64,000 nucleotides of DNA, from positions 1 to 64,000 of the forward strand of contig NZ_CP017562.2 in NCBI RefSeq assembly GCF_001865575.2, given 5' to 3'. Made by a program: the position numbers and the translations under genes. The stretch is from Paraburkholderia sprentiae WSM5005. Its GTDB lineage: Bacteria > Pseudomonadota > Gammaproteobacteria > Burkholderiales > Burkholderiaceae. Shown piece by piece: positions 7,894-16,070 of the stretch. The notes under the pieces were generated by a model that was given only the letters and a program-made list of their open reading frames with translations, was not told the origin of the DNA and made no database searches. Positions within the stretch are counted from its first letter, which is position 1. Each line of letters opens with the position of its first letter.

Positions 7894-7954
7894 TTATCCA
7901 CAAGGTTATTCAGCGAATCTGTGGATAACTTCTCTCGCTGCGAGGTTATCCACC
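7894..7954. promoter_or_regulatory. Three DnaA boxes at 26-bp intervals
   Basis: TTATCCACA at 7894-7902 (+) and TGTGGATAA at 7920-7928 (the same box inverted) are perfect DnaA-box consensus matches. TTATCCACC at 7946-7954 (+) has one mismatch. Left edges are exactly 26 bp apart. They lie in an intergenic stretch between the 71-aa protein and the FMN reductase, about 8 kb from repA. Possible roles are DnaA-dependent regulation, titration, or a part of origin control. Confidence 0.75.
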
Positions 7955-8091
7955 GACGGCAGCGCAAGAACCCTTCCCGATCCGCTATCGCCTTGCCAAA
8001 TCCGCCAGCGCCTGGGCGTTTCGCGCGGCTTTGCCTATGATGAACAGTCCGTACTCTGCGCGCGTCGAGCGCCTTACCGAGGAAGCGAAAA

Positions 8092-8646
8092 ATGGCCTAT
8101 CACATTGCAGTTGTCGTCGGCAGCTTGCGGCGGGATTCGTTCAATCGCCAACTGGCTCAGGCAGTGATTTCCCTTGCTCCGTCCGATTTCACCTTCGAAC
8201 ACATCGATATCGGCTCCTTGCCACTGTACTCCCAGGACTACGACGCCGACTATCCCGAAGCCGGCAAAAAACTCAAGGAGCGCGTGCAAGCCGCGGACGG
8301 CCTGCTGTTCGTCACACCCGAATACAACCGCTCGATTCCGGGCGTGCTGAAAAACGCGCTCGACTGGGGCTCGCGCCCGTGGGGCACGAACTCATGGGGC
8401 AACAAGCCCGGCGCGATGATCGGCACTTCGGTGGGCGCGACCGGGACGGCGCTCGCGCAGCAGCATCTGCGCAACGTGCTTGCCTATCTCGACGTCGCGA
8501 CGATGGGGCAGCCCGAGATCTTCATCAAGCACGATCCGTCGGTGATCAATGAAAAAGGCGAGATCGTCAACGACGGCACGCGCAAGTTCCTGCAAACGTT
8601 CATGGACCGCTACGTCGCGTGGGTCAAGCGGTTTCGAGCGGCGTAG
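8092..8646 (+). CDS. NADPH-dependent FMN reductase / quinone reductase
   Basis: A 184-residue flavodoxin-fold enzyme of the ChrR/YieF/ArsH-like family. The phosphate-binding loop GSLRRDSFNRQLA sits at residues 10-22, and the family signature FVTPEYNRSIPGVLKNALDW spans residues 74-93. Members use NAD(P)H to reduce FMN, quinones or metal ions such as chromate. The start has a GAGGAAG ribosome site. Upstream lie the DnaA boxes; downstream, convergent, is the stress-type protein gene. Confidence 0.9.
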   Translation: MAYHIAVVVGSLRRDSFNRQLAQAVISLAPSDFTFEHIDIGSLPLYSQDYDADYPEAGKKLKERVQAADGLLFVTPEYNRSIPGVLKNALDWGSRPWGTNSWGNKPGAMIGTSVGATGTALAQQHLRNVLAYLDVATMGQPEIFIKHDPSVINEKGEIVNDGTRKFLQTFMDRYVAWVKRFRAA

Positions 8647-8803
8647 CTGAGCGTCGCGCGCACGACGGCGCCCTGAGCCCCGTCGAAACACCGCGGACAC
8701 GGCGCGCGCCGCTCAACGCGGCCCCACTCGTTTCGCCAGCACAGGCGCCGGCTACGACAGCGATGCTTGCACCACCGCCGGGCCGGTCGGACCGGCCGTA
8801 TCG

Positions 8804-9922
8804 CTACACATGGTGATGCCCGGTCACTCGCTCCCACCCATGACGCACCGCGAGCTTGAAGCGCTCCCACGTGCTCTCCGACGACGTGCTTTCCCAATGG
8901 CGGCGTGCCTCGGGCTCGATCTCTTCCCACGGACGATTGCGGAACCGCGCGTCGCGACCGATCTCCGCGCCGTAGCGGTAGGCCGGCACATAATCTTCGT
9001 AACGCGCGTTCGCGGCCGCGTACTGCTCGTCGTAGTGCGTGCGGAAATCTTCTTCGTACTCCAGATATTCGTTCGGCATCTGAGCGCCAGGACCGGCACC
9101 CGGCTGTCCGCCTTCAGGGACGATGTCGGACGGCTGCATCACCGCGCCCGAGCCCGGCGCCGAGCCGGCGGCAATCGCGCTGCGTCCGGCGTCGCCGGCG
9201 AGCGGATCGGCGATCGGTTCGTTGGCCGGATCGCTGGTCGGCCGTTCGCTGATCGGTGGCGGCGCGAACGGCTCGGTGCTGGTGCTGGTGTCGGCTGCGC
9301 TCGGGCCGGTCGCCGAAGTGGCGCCCGTCGCCCCGGCGATTCCAGTCGACTCCGTCACGCCCGCGGCCCCCGCGGCGCCCACTGCGCCGCCGGTCGAACG
9401 CGCGCCGGTGGCCCCGGGTGTTGCAGTGGTGTCCCGCATGCCCGGCGTCGCGCGCGCCTCGGTCGTCACACTCGACGTGCGGGGCGTACCCGGCATCACC
9501 GCGCCGATGCCGAGCTCATCGAGCACCGAGTGGTCGCGCCCGGATGCGACCGGCGTGTCCGCCTCGGGCAGACGGTCGCCGATATCGGTTGCGCCGAGCC
9601 GCACCAGCGTATTGCGCGCCAGTTCCGCGTGAGACTGGCTCGCCGCGCGGACGCACACGAGCACCGCACCGCGCCGCATCGCCTCCGCGTAGCGCGCGGT
9701 GTCCGACGCACGCGGCCCGGTCGAAAACAGGCTGGCGAGAAAGCGCTCGATATTCGCTAGCACGCCGGCGTTGGCGACTTCGCTGGTAGCCGAGCCAACC
9801 GAAGGCTCGGGGTTCGCCTGCAACTCGACTTTTTCCCGCGCAAAACCGGTTTGCACGAGTGTGTCGCGGGCGTTTTCAGCCTGCATGTAGGTGTCGAATA
9901 AACCAATCACGGTATGTTGCAT
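8804..9922 (-). CDS. Stress-type protein with collagen-like low-complexity middle
   Basis: A 372-residue protein. Residues 1-115 resemble the YflT/general-stress-protein fold (VIGLFDTYMQAENARDTLVQTGF). Residues 160-210 form an Ala/Gly/Thr-rich tract with many Gly-X-Y triplets (GATGAR, GAVGAAGAAG). The final 90 residues are acidic and aromatic (EDFRTHYDEQYAAANARYEDYVPAYRYG) and end in a His-rich tail. There is no signal peptide. The C-terminal segment recurs in Burkholderia and Deinococcus-type stress proteins as far as I recall. Function is unproven. Confidence 0.65.
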   Translation of the reverse strand: MQHTVIGLFDTYMQAENARDTLVQTGFAREKVELQANPEPSVGSATSEVANAGVLANIERFLASLFSTGPRASDTARYAEAMRRGAVLVCVRAASQSHAELARNTLVRLGATDIGDRLPEADTPVASGRDHSVLDELGIGAVMPGTPRTSSVTTEARATPGMRDTTATPGATGARSTGGAVGAAGAAGVTESTGIAGATGATSATGPSAADTSTSTEPFAPPPISERPTSDPANEPIADPLAGDAGRSAIAAGSAPGSGAVMQPSDIVPEGGQPGAGPGAQMPNEYLEYEEDFRTHYDEQYAAANARYEDYVPAYRYGAEIGRDARFRNRPWEEIEPEARRHWESTSSESTWERFKLAVRHGWERVTGHHHV

Positions 9923-10090
9923 GGCTGTCTCCCGACATGTTCTGCTGGAACGGGCGGCACCCGAAGCGCCGTCCCTTGGCCGTCTTTACGCACGCAACGT
10001 TCATGCCCCCGCGGCGCCGCGCGGCGGCGGCACGCCCCATGCGTAGCCGCGATGCCCGCCGTGCTACGCATTACGTAGGCTCGTGATGCA

Positions 10091-10123
10091 AAAAAAGCGC
10101 GGGGTGTGAAGGCCGCGCTTTTT
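10091..10123 (-). terminator. Intrinsic terminator of the hybrid kinase gene
   Basis: AAAGCGCGG (10094-10102) pairs with CCGCGCTTT (10113-10121). On the minus strand the stem is followed by T-runs, about 40 bp past the kinase stop at 10161. Confidence 0.8.
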
Positions 10124-10160
10124 ACAAGGCCCGGTAAATGACGCCGGGATGACGCGGACC

Positions 10161-12455
10161 TCAGGTATCGGCCGGATGCGTGGCCGCAGCGGTGCCCGTT
10201 TGCGCGCCGTTGTGCTGGATTGCTTCGAGCAGCTTCTCGAGCAGTCCGATATCGAACGGCTTGGACAGCACGTGCGCGTTCACGTGCCGCGCGCGGTCGA
10301 GCTCTTCCGCGTAGCCGGTGACGAGGATGACCGGCAGCTGCGGGTCGAACTTGAGCACCGCTTCGGCCAGATCGATGCCGTTCATCTTGCCGGGCATATG
10401 AATGTCCGACAGCACCAGATCGAACGGCAGCGGCTCGCCGGTGCCCGCGCGCGTCGCGCGAGCGTCGTCGAGCACGCGCAGCGCCGTGTCGGCGTTGAAC
10501 ACGCAGGTGACCTGGTGACCCATCATCTGCAGCAGCGCCTCGGTGCCGGCGGCGACTTCTTCGTTGTCCTCGACGAGCAGCACGCGCAAAGCCTGCGGCG
10601 CGCCTTGTTCGGGCGCAAGCGCTTCGGCCGGCCCGGCCGTCGGCGGCTCGGCCGACGCGCGCGGCAGATAGAGCCGCACCGAGGTGCCCGCGCCGATCGC
10701 GCTGTCGATTGCCGCGAGCCCGCCCGAGCCCGCGCAGAACGCGAATACCTGCGGCAGCCCGAGTCCCGTGCCCATGCCTTTGGGCTTGGTCGTGAAAAGC
10801 GGCTCGAACGCGCGCGCGAGCACCTCGGGCGCCATGCCGGCGCCGGTGTCTTCGAGCGACAGTTGCACGAACTCGCCGGTCAGCGCAAAGCCGTCCTCGT
10901 GGCGGAACACGACGTTGCTCGCGCGCACGGTGAAGCGCCCGCCGTTGGCCATCGCATCGCGCGCATTGACAGCGACGTTGATGAGCGCGAGCTCGAGCTC
11001 GGCAACGTCGACGCGCACCGGCCAGGTTGCGACGCCGCTATCGATGACGAGCGACACCTTCGCGCCGAGCGACGCGCGCAGCAGCTCGCGGCACGACGGC
11101 AGCCAGCGTTCGAGCGAGAGCGTCTCGCTGCGCAGCGGCTGTTTGCGCGCGACGCCGAGCAGCTGCCGCGTCAGCGACTGACCGCTCTTCAGCGCGCGCT
11201 CCATCGACGACAGTTCGCGCTCGAGCCCGCCGACGCCGCGCCGTCGCAAGATCTGCACGTTGGCCGAGAGGATCATCAGCAGGTTGTTGAAGTCGTGCGC
11301 GACGCTGCCGACCAGCGTGCCGAGCGCTTCCATCTTGCGCGACTGGCGGTACGCGGACTCGATCGAGCGGCGCATCGATGCCTCGGCCTGCCAGCGCTGC
11401 CACGCTTCCTCTTCGGCGCCGAGGCGGCGCAGCGACAGCCAGATCACGCACCACAGCGCGATCGACGGCGTGAACATCGACAGCATCAGCACGCTGAGGT
11501 GCGTGTACCAAGACGCCCAGATCGCCGACGTGCGGTAGCCGCACAGCACGTAGACCGGATACGAGCCGACGTGCCGGAACGCCACGATCAGATTGCCGTC
11601 GGTGAAACCCGAGCGCATCCGCACGACGCCGGAGCGCTGCCCTAGCCTGACCGCTTCCGCGAACGGCGAATCGGACGCGATCGCGGTCGGCTCGCGCGGG
11701 CCGCGCGGGTAATGCGCGAGCACTGCGCCGTCGGTGCGCACGAGGCTCATCACGATCGGCGTGGCGTCGCTGCTGCCGAGCAGCTCGCGATAGAACGCGT
11801 CGAAATAGCTGGGCCGCAGCGCAATCGACACGACGCCCGCGAACGAGCCATTGGGCGCCTGACGCTCGACGCCCATATTGAACACCTGCTCGCCGCTCAC
11901 GTGCCCCGTCATCACTTTCGACACGTGTTCGAGCAGGTTGCCGCCCCGGATGCCGACGAAATCGTCGCGCTGGCCGATCGAAATCTCCGGCGACGGATAC
12001 AGGCGGCTGCTTACGAGCAGGGCGCCCTGCTGGCCGAAGATCGACACCGAGGCCACCTGCGGATAGCCGCCGCCCAGGGTGCGCAACTTGTCGTGAATCG
12101 TGTGTTCGCGCGCGCGGATGCCGTCGTCGTCGAGGCCCTCGGTCAGATCGACGATGCGCGAGTTCAGCGTCTCGTTCATGTCGAACACTTTCAACGCATG
12201 TTCTTCGGCGACGCGCACCGTGCGCAGCGTCAGGTCGGTCGCGTCGGCCTCGCGCGAGCGCAGATCGGCGAATGCCATCGCCGCGACGTAGACGAACGGC
12301 AACACGATCGCCGCCACCAGCAGTGCGATCAGCGTGATGCGGCGCACCTGGAAATTCTGTTCCGGCACGGCGGGAAACGACGCGTCGTCCCGCTCGTGGG
12401 CAGGATGACCCGGATGGCGGCCCGCACGCGCGGAGTCGACCTGGTGTGATGTCAT
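10161..12455 (-). CDS. Hybrid sensor histidine kinase / response regulator
   Basis: A 764-residue membrane kinase. A first transmembrane helix lies at about residues 38-64, a periplasmic dCache-like sensor at 65-315 and a second helix at 320-343. The phosphoacceptor box GSVAHDFNNLLMIL has His387. An HATPase domain follows, with GTGLGLPQVFAF as G-box. A C-terminal receiver begins LRVLLVEDNEEV, with its acceptor Asp in VLSDIHMPGKMNG. The start at 12455 was chosen because the frame upstream has no domain; its ribosome site is weak. It is divergent from the CheY-CheC-DGC operon, a plausible target. Confidence 0.88.
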   Translation of the reverse strand: MTSHQVDSARAGRHPGHPAHERDDASFPAVPEQNFQVRRITLIALLVAAIVLPFVYVAAMAFADLRSREADATDLTLRTVRVAEEHALKVFDMNETLNSRIVDLTEGLDDDGIRAREHTIHDKLRTLGGGYPQVASVSIFGQQGALLVSSRLYPSPEISIGQRDDFVGIRGGNLLEHVSKVMTGHVSGEQVFNMGVERQAPNGSFAGVVSIALRPSYFDAFYRELLGSSDATPIVMSLVRTDGAVLAHYPRGPREPTAIASDSPFAEAVRLGQRSGVVRMRSGFTDGNLIVAFRHVGSYPVYVLCGYRTSAIWASWYTHLSVLMLSMFTPSIALWCVIWLSLRRLGAEEEAWQRWQAEASMRRSIESAYRQSRKMEALGTLVGSVAHDFNNLLMILSANVQILRRRGVGGLERELSSMERALKSGQSLTRQLLGVARKQPLRSETLSLERWLPSCRELLRASLGAKVSLVIDSGVATWPVRVDVAELELALINVAVNARDAMANGGRFTVRASNVVFRHEDGFALTGEFVQLSLEDTGAGMAPEVLARAFEPLFTTKPKGMGTGLGLPQVFAFCAGSGGLAAIDSAIGAGTSVRLYLPRASAEPPTAGPAEALAPEQGAPQALRVLLVEDNEEVAAGTEALLQMMGHQVTCVFNADTALRVLDDARATRAGTGEPLPFDLVLSDIHMPGKMNGIDLAEAVLKFDPQLPVILVTGYAEELDRARHVNAHVLSKPFDIGLLEKLLEAIQHNGAQTGTAAATHPADT

Positions 12456-13051
12456 TGTCGTTGATGCGAAAAGTCGTTCGAAATTGGCCGCCCCGTATCG
12501 GGCCGATGCCGGCACCCTGCCGCCTTCAAAACAAGCATAGACGGAACGCGGAAAAAATTGCCGCAAAGCGTCGGAGACGGGCGTGCGGCGTGCGGGTCGT
12601 TCTTTAACAGCGGTTTTAAAACAGCGACGAATCGGAAAGCGCAAACGTACACAAAAGTATAAACATAAGCAAATCTCCGTCAGAACGATAGAAGCATTTC
12701 TAAAATTGGCCTTGCAGGGAAACAGATCGTTGCCGTCGGCGATTCTGGCGAGTTGCTTTTGCGCGGCTTTACTTCGACAATTCTCGCCACGATAAAAAGG
12801 CCGTTGCCACCCCTGTGAGCCGGATCGTCAAAGTCCGCCAAAGCGTCCTGCTGCATTCGCACCCCTCTCGCCCAAGGCAACTGCAATTCGCACGCGCCAC
12901 TGTATCCGGTCGCGCGTCGGTCGGCGTCGCGAAAGCGTGACTCCCTCGCTGCCGGAACCACGAAAGACGCAAACAACCAGGCGCGGACAACGCGCGGACC
13001 AACAGCCGATTCCTTTATTCACCTGCCCAAACCGCCCACCGCGCCGTTGCC
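12456..13051. promoter_or_regulatory. Divergent intergenic region between kinase and CheY-CheC-DGC operon
   Basis: 596 bp with no supported gene. The part at 12600-12790 is distinctly AT-richer (for example AAAAGTATAAACATAAG near 12653), as expected for promoters. No operator could be identified with confidence. Confidence 0.4.
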
Positions 13052-13417
13052 ATGCTGCCCATTGTGATCGCCGACGATTCGCTGCTCGCTCGCAAGTTGC
13101 TCACGAAGGCACTGCCGCCGGACTGGGCCGTCGACGTGTCCTACGCGACGAACGGGCGCGAGGCGCTAGCGCTGTATCGCGAGGGCAAGGCATCGGTGAT
13201 GTTCCTCGATCTGACGATGCCTGACATGACCGGCTACCAGGTTCTCGAAGCGTTGCAGCACGAGGACCTCAATACCTTCGTGATCGTCGTTTCCGCCGAC
13301 GTGCAGCCGCTCGCTCAGGCCCGGGTGCGTGAACTGGGCGCGATCGCCTTCATCGCCAAGCCGGTGACGCCGGAGGCGGTCATGCCCATCCTCAAGGAGT
13401 ACGGCTTGTATGTCTGA
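13052..13417 (+). CDS. Single-domain CheY-like response regulator
   Basis: A 121-residue receiver domain with no output domain. The acidic pocket is ADDS (Asp8, Asp9), the phospho-acceptor is Asp53 in FLDLTMPDMTG, the switch residue Ser81 and the conserved Lys103 in IAKP. It overlaps the following CheC-like gene by 8 bp, so the two proteins are coupled. It probably relays a signal from a kinase, perhaps the divergent hybrid kinase, to the diguanylate cyclase two genes downstream. Confidence 0.92.
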   Translation: MLPIVIADDSLLARKLLTKALPPDWAVDVSYATNGREALALYREGKASVMFLDLTMPDMTGYQVLEALQHEDLNTFVIVVSADVQPLAQARVRELGAIAFIAKPVTPEAVMPILKEYGLYV

Positions 13418-14033
13418 GCCCGCCTTCACCGAAGACCAGCGCGACGCGCTACAGGAAATCGCCAACCTCGCGATGGGCCGGGCCGCGACGCGGCTCGCAC
13501 GGCTGCTCGATTCGTTTATCGAGCTGTCGGTGCCGCGCGTGCGGATGGTCGCGGTGAGCGACGCGGCAAGCACGCTGCGCGAGATGACCCACATCGAAGA
13601 CACGGTCAGCGCGGTGCGCCAGGGCTTTCGCTCGGACATCAAAGGCGAGGTGCTGGTGATCTGTCGCAGCGACAGCATCGCGCAGCTGTGTTCGCTCGTG
13701 AGCGACCCGTACGCGCGCTCGAGCTACGAGGCGGTCAGCGAGCGCGAACTGATGCTCGACGTCGCGAACCTGCTGTCCGGCGCTTGCGTGTCGTCGATAC
13801 TCGACCAGCTCGGTCGCACGCCGGTGTTTTCCGCGCCGGGCATGCTCGGCGACGCACTGACGCTCGACGAAGTGTTCCAGCCCGGCGTGCTGCAATGGAA
13901 GGTGGCGCTGCTCGTCGAAGTGAATTTCGCGCTGGAACATCACAGTTTTCGCGCGCATCTGGTGATGCTGATGCCCGAAGACTCAATCCGTCACATGAAC
14001 GAAGCGCTCGATGCGCTGCTGTCCAGTCTATGA
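13410..14033 (+). CDS. CheC-like phosphatase of a CheY-type regulator
   Basis: A 207-residue CheC/CheX-family protein. It keeps both catalytic helices with the (E/D)xxN motif: EIAN at residues 16-19 and DVAN at residues 117-120. Classical CheC dephosphorylates CheY-P. It is encoded between a receiver and a diguanylate cyclase, overlapping both (8 bp and ATGA), so it most likely resets the adjacent receiver. No chemotaxis or flagellar genes are nearby, so the role is probably not chemotaxis. Confidence 0.85.
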   Translation: MSEPAFTEDQRDALQEIANLAMGRAATRLARLLDSFIELSVPRVRMVAVSDAASTLREMTHIEDTVSAVRQGFRSDIKGEVLVICRSDSIAQLCSLVSDPYARSSYEAVSERELMLDVANLLSGACVSSILDQLGRTPVFSAPGMLGDALTLDEVFQPGVLQWKVALLVEVNFALEHHSFRAHLVMLMPEDSIRHMNEALDALLSSL

Positions 14034-14980
14034 ACGTCTCCGTGGAATCGTTGAGCGACCTCGTGGTCGAACGGGTCGGCTTCGGCATCTTCGTGCTCGA
14101 CCGCGAACTGAACGTGCTGATGTGGAATCGCTTCATGCAGGACCATAGCGGCCTGTCGGCGGAGCAGGTGGTCGGGCGCTCGATCTACCTGAACTTTCCG
14201 GAACTGCCGCGCGTGTGGCTGTCGCGCAAGATCGAGAGCGTGTTCCAGCTCGGCAGCTTCGCGTTCAGTTCGTGGGAGCAGCGCCCGTATCTGTTCAAGT
14301 TCGATCACGACCGTCCGATCACCGGCGGGGTCGACTTCATGCAGCAGGACTGCACGTTCATGCCGCTGATGCGCGATCGTGAAGTGGTGGCCGTGTGCGT
14401 GACGATCTCCGACGTGACGCATGTGAGCATCGTGCAGCGCGAGCGCGAGGAGGCGGTCGCGAAGCTGCAGGAGTACGCGAACCTCGACGGGTTGACCGGC
14501 ATCGCGAACCGGCGCTTTTTCGAGGCGCGGCTGTCCGACGAGTTCACGCGCTGGCAGCGCTACGGCGGCGACATGTCGATGCTGCTGTTCGATCTGGATC
14601 ACTTCAAGAAGATCAACGACCAGTTCGGTCACGGCGTCGGCGATACCGTGCTGCGCGTGATGGCGCAGCGCGTCGCCGGCGTGGTGCGCGCGCAGGACAC
14701 GTTCGGGCGCTTCGGCGGCGAGGAGTTCGCGCTGCTGTTGCCGTGCACGCCACTCGACGATGCGATGCTGGTGGCGGAGAAGATCCGTCGCGTGATCGAG
14801 GAAACGCCGGTCGAGCTGATCGGCACCAGCGTGCCGGTCACGGCGAGCCTCGGCGGCGCCTCGGCGCGCCACGGCGTGCCCGCCTACGACGTGCTGATCA
14901 ACGAGGCCGACGCGGCGCTGTATAGCGCAAAGCGCCAAGGCCGCAACTGCGCGGTCGCGTTCCGGCTCGCGGGGGCCTGA
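14030..14980 (+). CDS. PAS-domain diguanylate cyclase
   Basis: A 316-residue cytoplasmic protein. An N-terminal PAS domain at about residues 10-130 (GFGIFVLDRELNVLMWNRFM) is joined by a short coiled coil to a GGDEF domain (145-310). The active site is GGEEF at 229-233. The inhibitory site RxxD (Arg220, Asp223) is intact at the canonical five-residue spacing, so c-di-GMP feedback inhibition is expected. The start ATG overlaps the CheC-like stop (ATGA). It is the output of the CheY-CheC operon. Confidence 0.93.
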   Translation: MNVSVESLSDLVVERVGFGIFVLDRELNVLMWNRFMQDHSGLSAEQVVGRSIYLNFPELPRVWLSRKIESVFQLGSFAFSSWEQRPYLFKFDHDRPITGGVDFMQQDCTFMPLMRDREVVAVCVTISDVTHVSIVQREREEAVAKLQEYANLDGLTGIANRRFFEARLSDEFTRWQRYGGDMSMLLFDLDHFKKINDQFGHGVGDTVLRVMAQRVAGVVRAQDTFGRFGGEEFALLLPCTPLDDAMLVAEKIRRVIEETPVELIGTSVPVTASLGGASARHGVPAYDVLINEADAALYSAKRQGRNCAVAFRLAGA

Positions 14981-15081
14981 TCCGCTGACGGGGGCGGCGC
15001 GGCCGAACCCGCCGCGCCGCCCCCGGCGGCCTTCGTTGCCGTCCCTCTATTGGCTGGCGAACTGCGGTCAGCGGCAAAGAT

Positions 15082-15090
15082 TGCTATACT
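15082..15090 (+). promoter_or_regulatory. Extended -10 promoter of the hpnD operon
   Basis: TGCTATACT is an extended -10 element (TGN plus TATACT). No good -35 is visible. It would start transcription about 120 nt before the hpnD start codon. Predicted by motif only. Confidence 0.4.
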
Positions 15091-15217
15091 TTTCGCCGTT
15101 TCCGGCCGCCCAGCCGGATGTTTCGCGCGTGTCCGCGCGCGCGGGCGCACTGCCCTGCGGGTCGGCATAAAAACCTCTTTGAACGCCTTTCAGCGGGCGC
15201 CTCCAGCGGAGATCGTC

Positions 15218-16066
15218 TTGGCTGTTTCCAATCTTGTCGTGGACGATACTGAAATCGACGCCGCTGCCGCCACGTCCGGCAGCTCGTTTTATCTCGCCAT
15301 GCGCATCCTGCCGGCGGCGCAGCGCGATGCGATGTATCAGGTCTACGCCTTCTGCCGTGCCGTCGACGACATCGCCGACAGCGACTTGCCGCGCGCCGAA
15401 CGCGCGGCCGACCTCGATCGATGGCGCGCCGACATCGACGCGTGCTACGCCGGCCAGCCGCGCGCGTCGCTGCGTGCGCTGACGCGACACATTCACACAT
15501 TTCATCTGCAACGCGAGGATTTTCACGCGATGATCGACGGCATGGCGATGGACGCCGCCGCCGACATCTGCGCGCCCGACGACGCCACGCTCGACCTCTA
15601 TTGCGACCGCGTCGCGAGCGCGGCCGGTCGTCTGTCGGTGAGGATCTTCGGGATGCGCGACGAGCCGGGCCGGCTGCTCGCGCATCATCTCGGCCGCGCG
15701 CTGCAGCTCACCAACATCCTGCGCGATATCGACGAAGACGCCGGCATCAACCGCTGCTATCTGCCGCGCGAATTGCTCGCGCGCGAAGGCATCGCGGTCA
15801 CGAGCCCGCGGCAGATCGCCGACGATCCGACGCTGCCGAACGTTTGCGCGACGCTCGCCGAGCGCGCGAAGCAGCACTTCGCCGAATCCGACGCGATCAT
15901 GGATCGCGAGCCGCGCGGCCACGTGCGCGCACCGCGCATCATGTCGGGCGTTTATCGCGTGCTGCTCGAGCGCACGCTGGAGCGCGGCTTCGACGTTCCG
16001 CGCACGAAGGTCAGCAAGCCGAAGCTGCGCCTGCTGTGGATCGTCGCGCGCTACGCGCTTTTCTGA
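15218..16066 (+). CDS. hpnD: Presqualene diphosphate synthase HpnD
   Basis: A 282-residue member of the squalene/phytoene synthase family. Both Asp-rich diphosphate-binding motifs are present: DDIAD at residues 50-54 and DIDED at 170-174. HpnD condenses two farnesyl diphosphates to presqualene diphosphate, the first step of the HpnCDE route to squalene. A TTG start at 15218 with GCGGAGA upstream fits the family length; the frame extends to 15050 but the added residues look non-coding. hpnE follows 4 bp later. hpnC, the partner for the next step, is not in the window. Confidence 0.92.
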   Translation: MAVSNLVVDDTEIDAAAATSGSSFYLAMRILPAAQRDAMYQVYAFCRAVDDIADSDLPRAERAADLDRWRADIDACYAGQPRASLRALTRHIHTFHLQREDFHAMIDGMAMDAAADICAPDDATLDLYCDRVASAAGRLSVRIFGMRDEPGRLLAHHLGRALQLTNILRDIDEDAGINRCYLPRELLAREGIAVTSPRQIADDPTLPNVCATLAERAKQHFAESDAIMDREPRGHVRAPRIMSGVYRVLLERTLERGFDVPRTKVSKPKLRLLWIVARYALF

Positions 16067-16070
16067 ACTG

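Noticed and set aside
10149..11645. 498-aa open frame opposite the hybrid kinase
   Set aside because: Arg/His/Ala-rich composition with no family features; it is the high-GC antisense shadow of a well-supported kinase gene.
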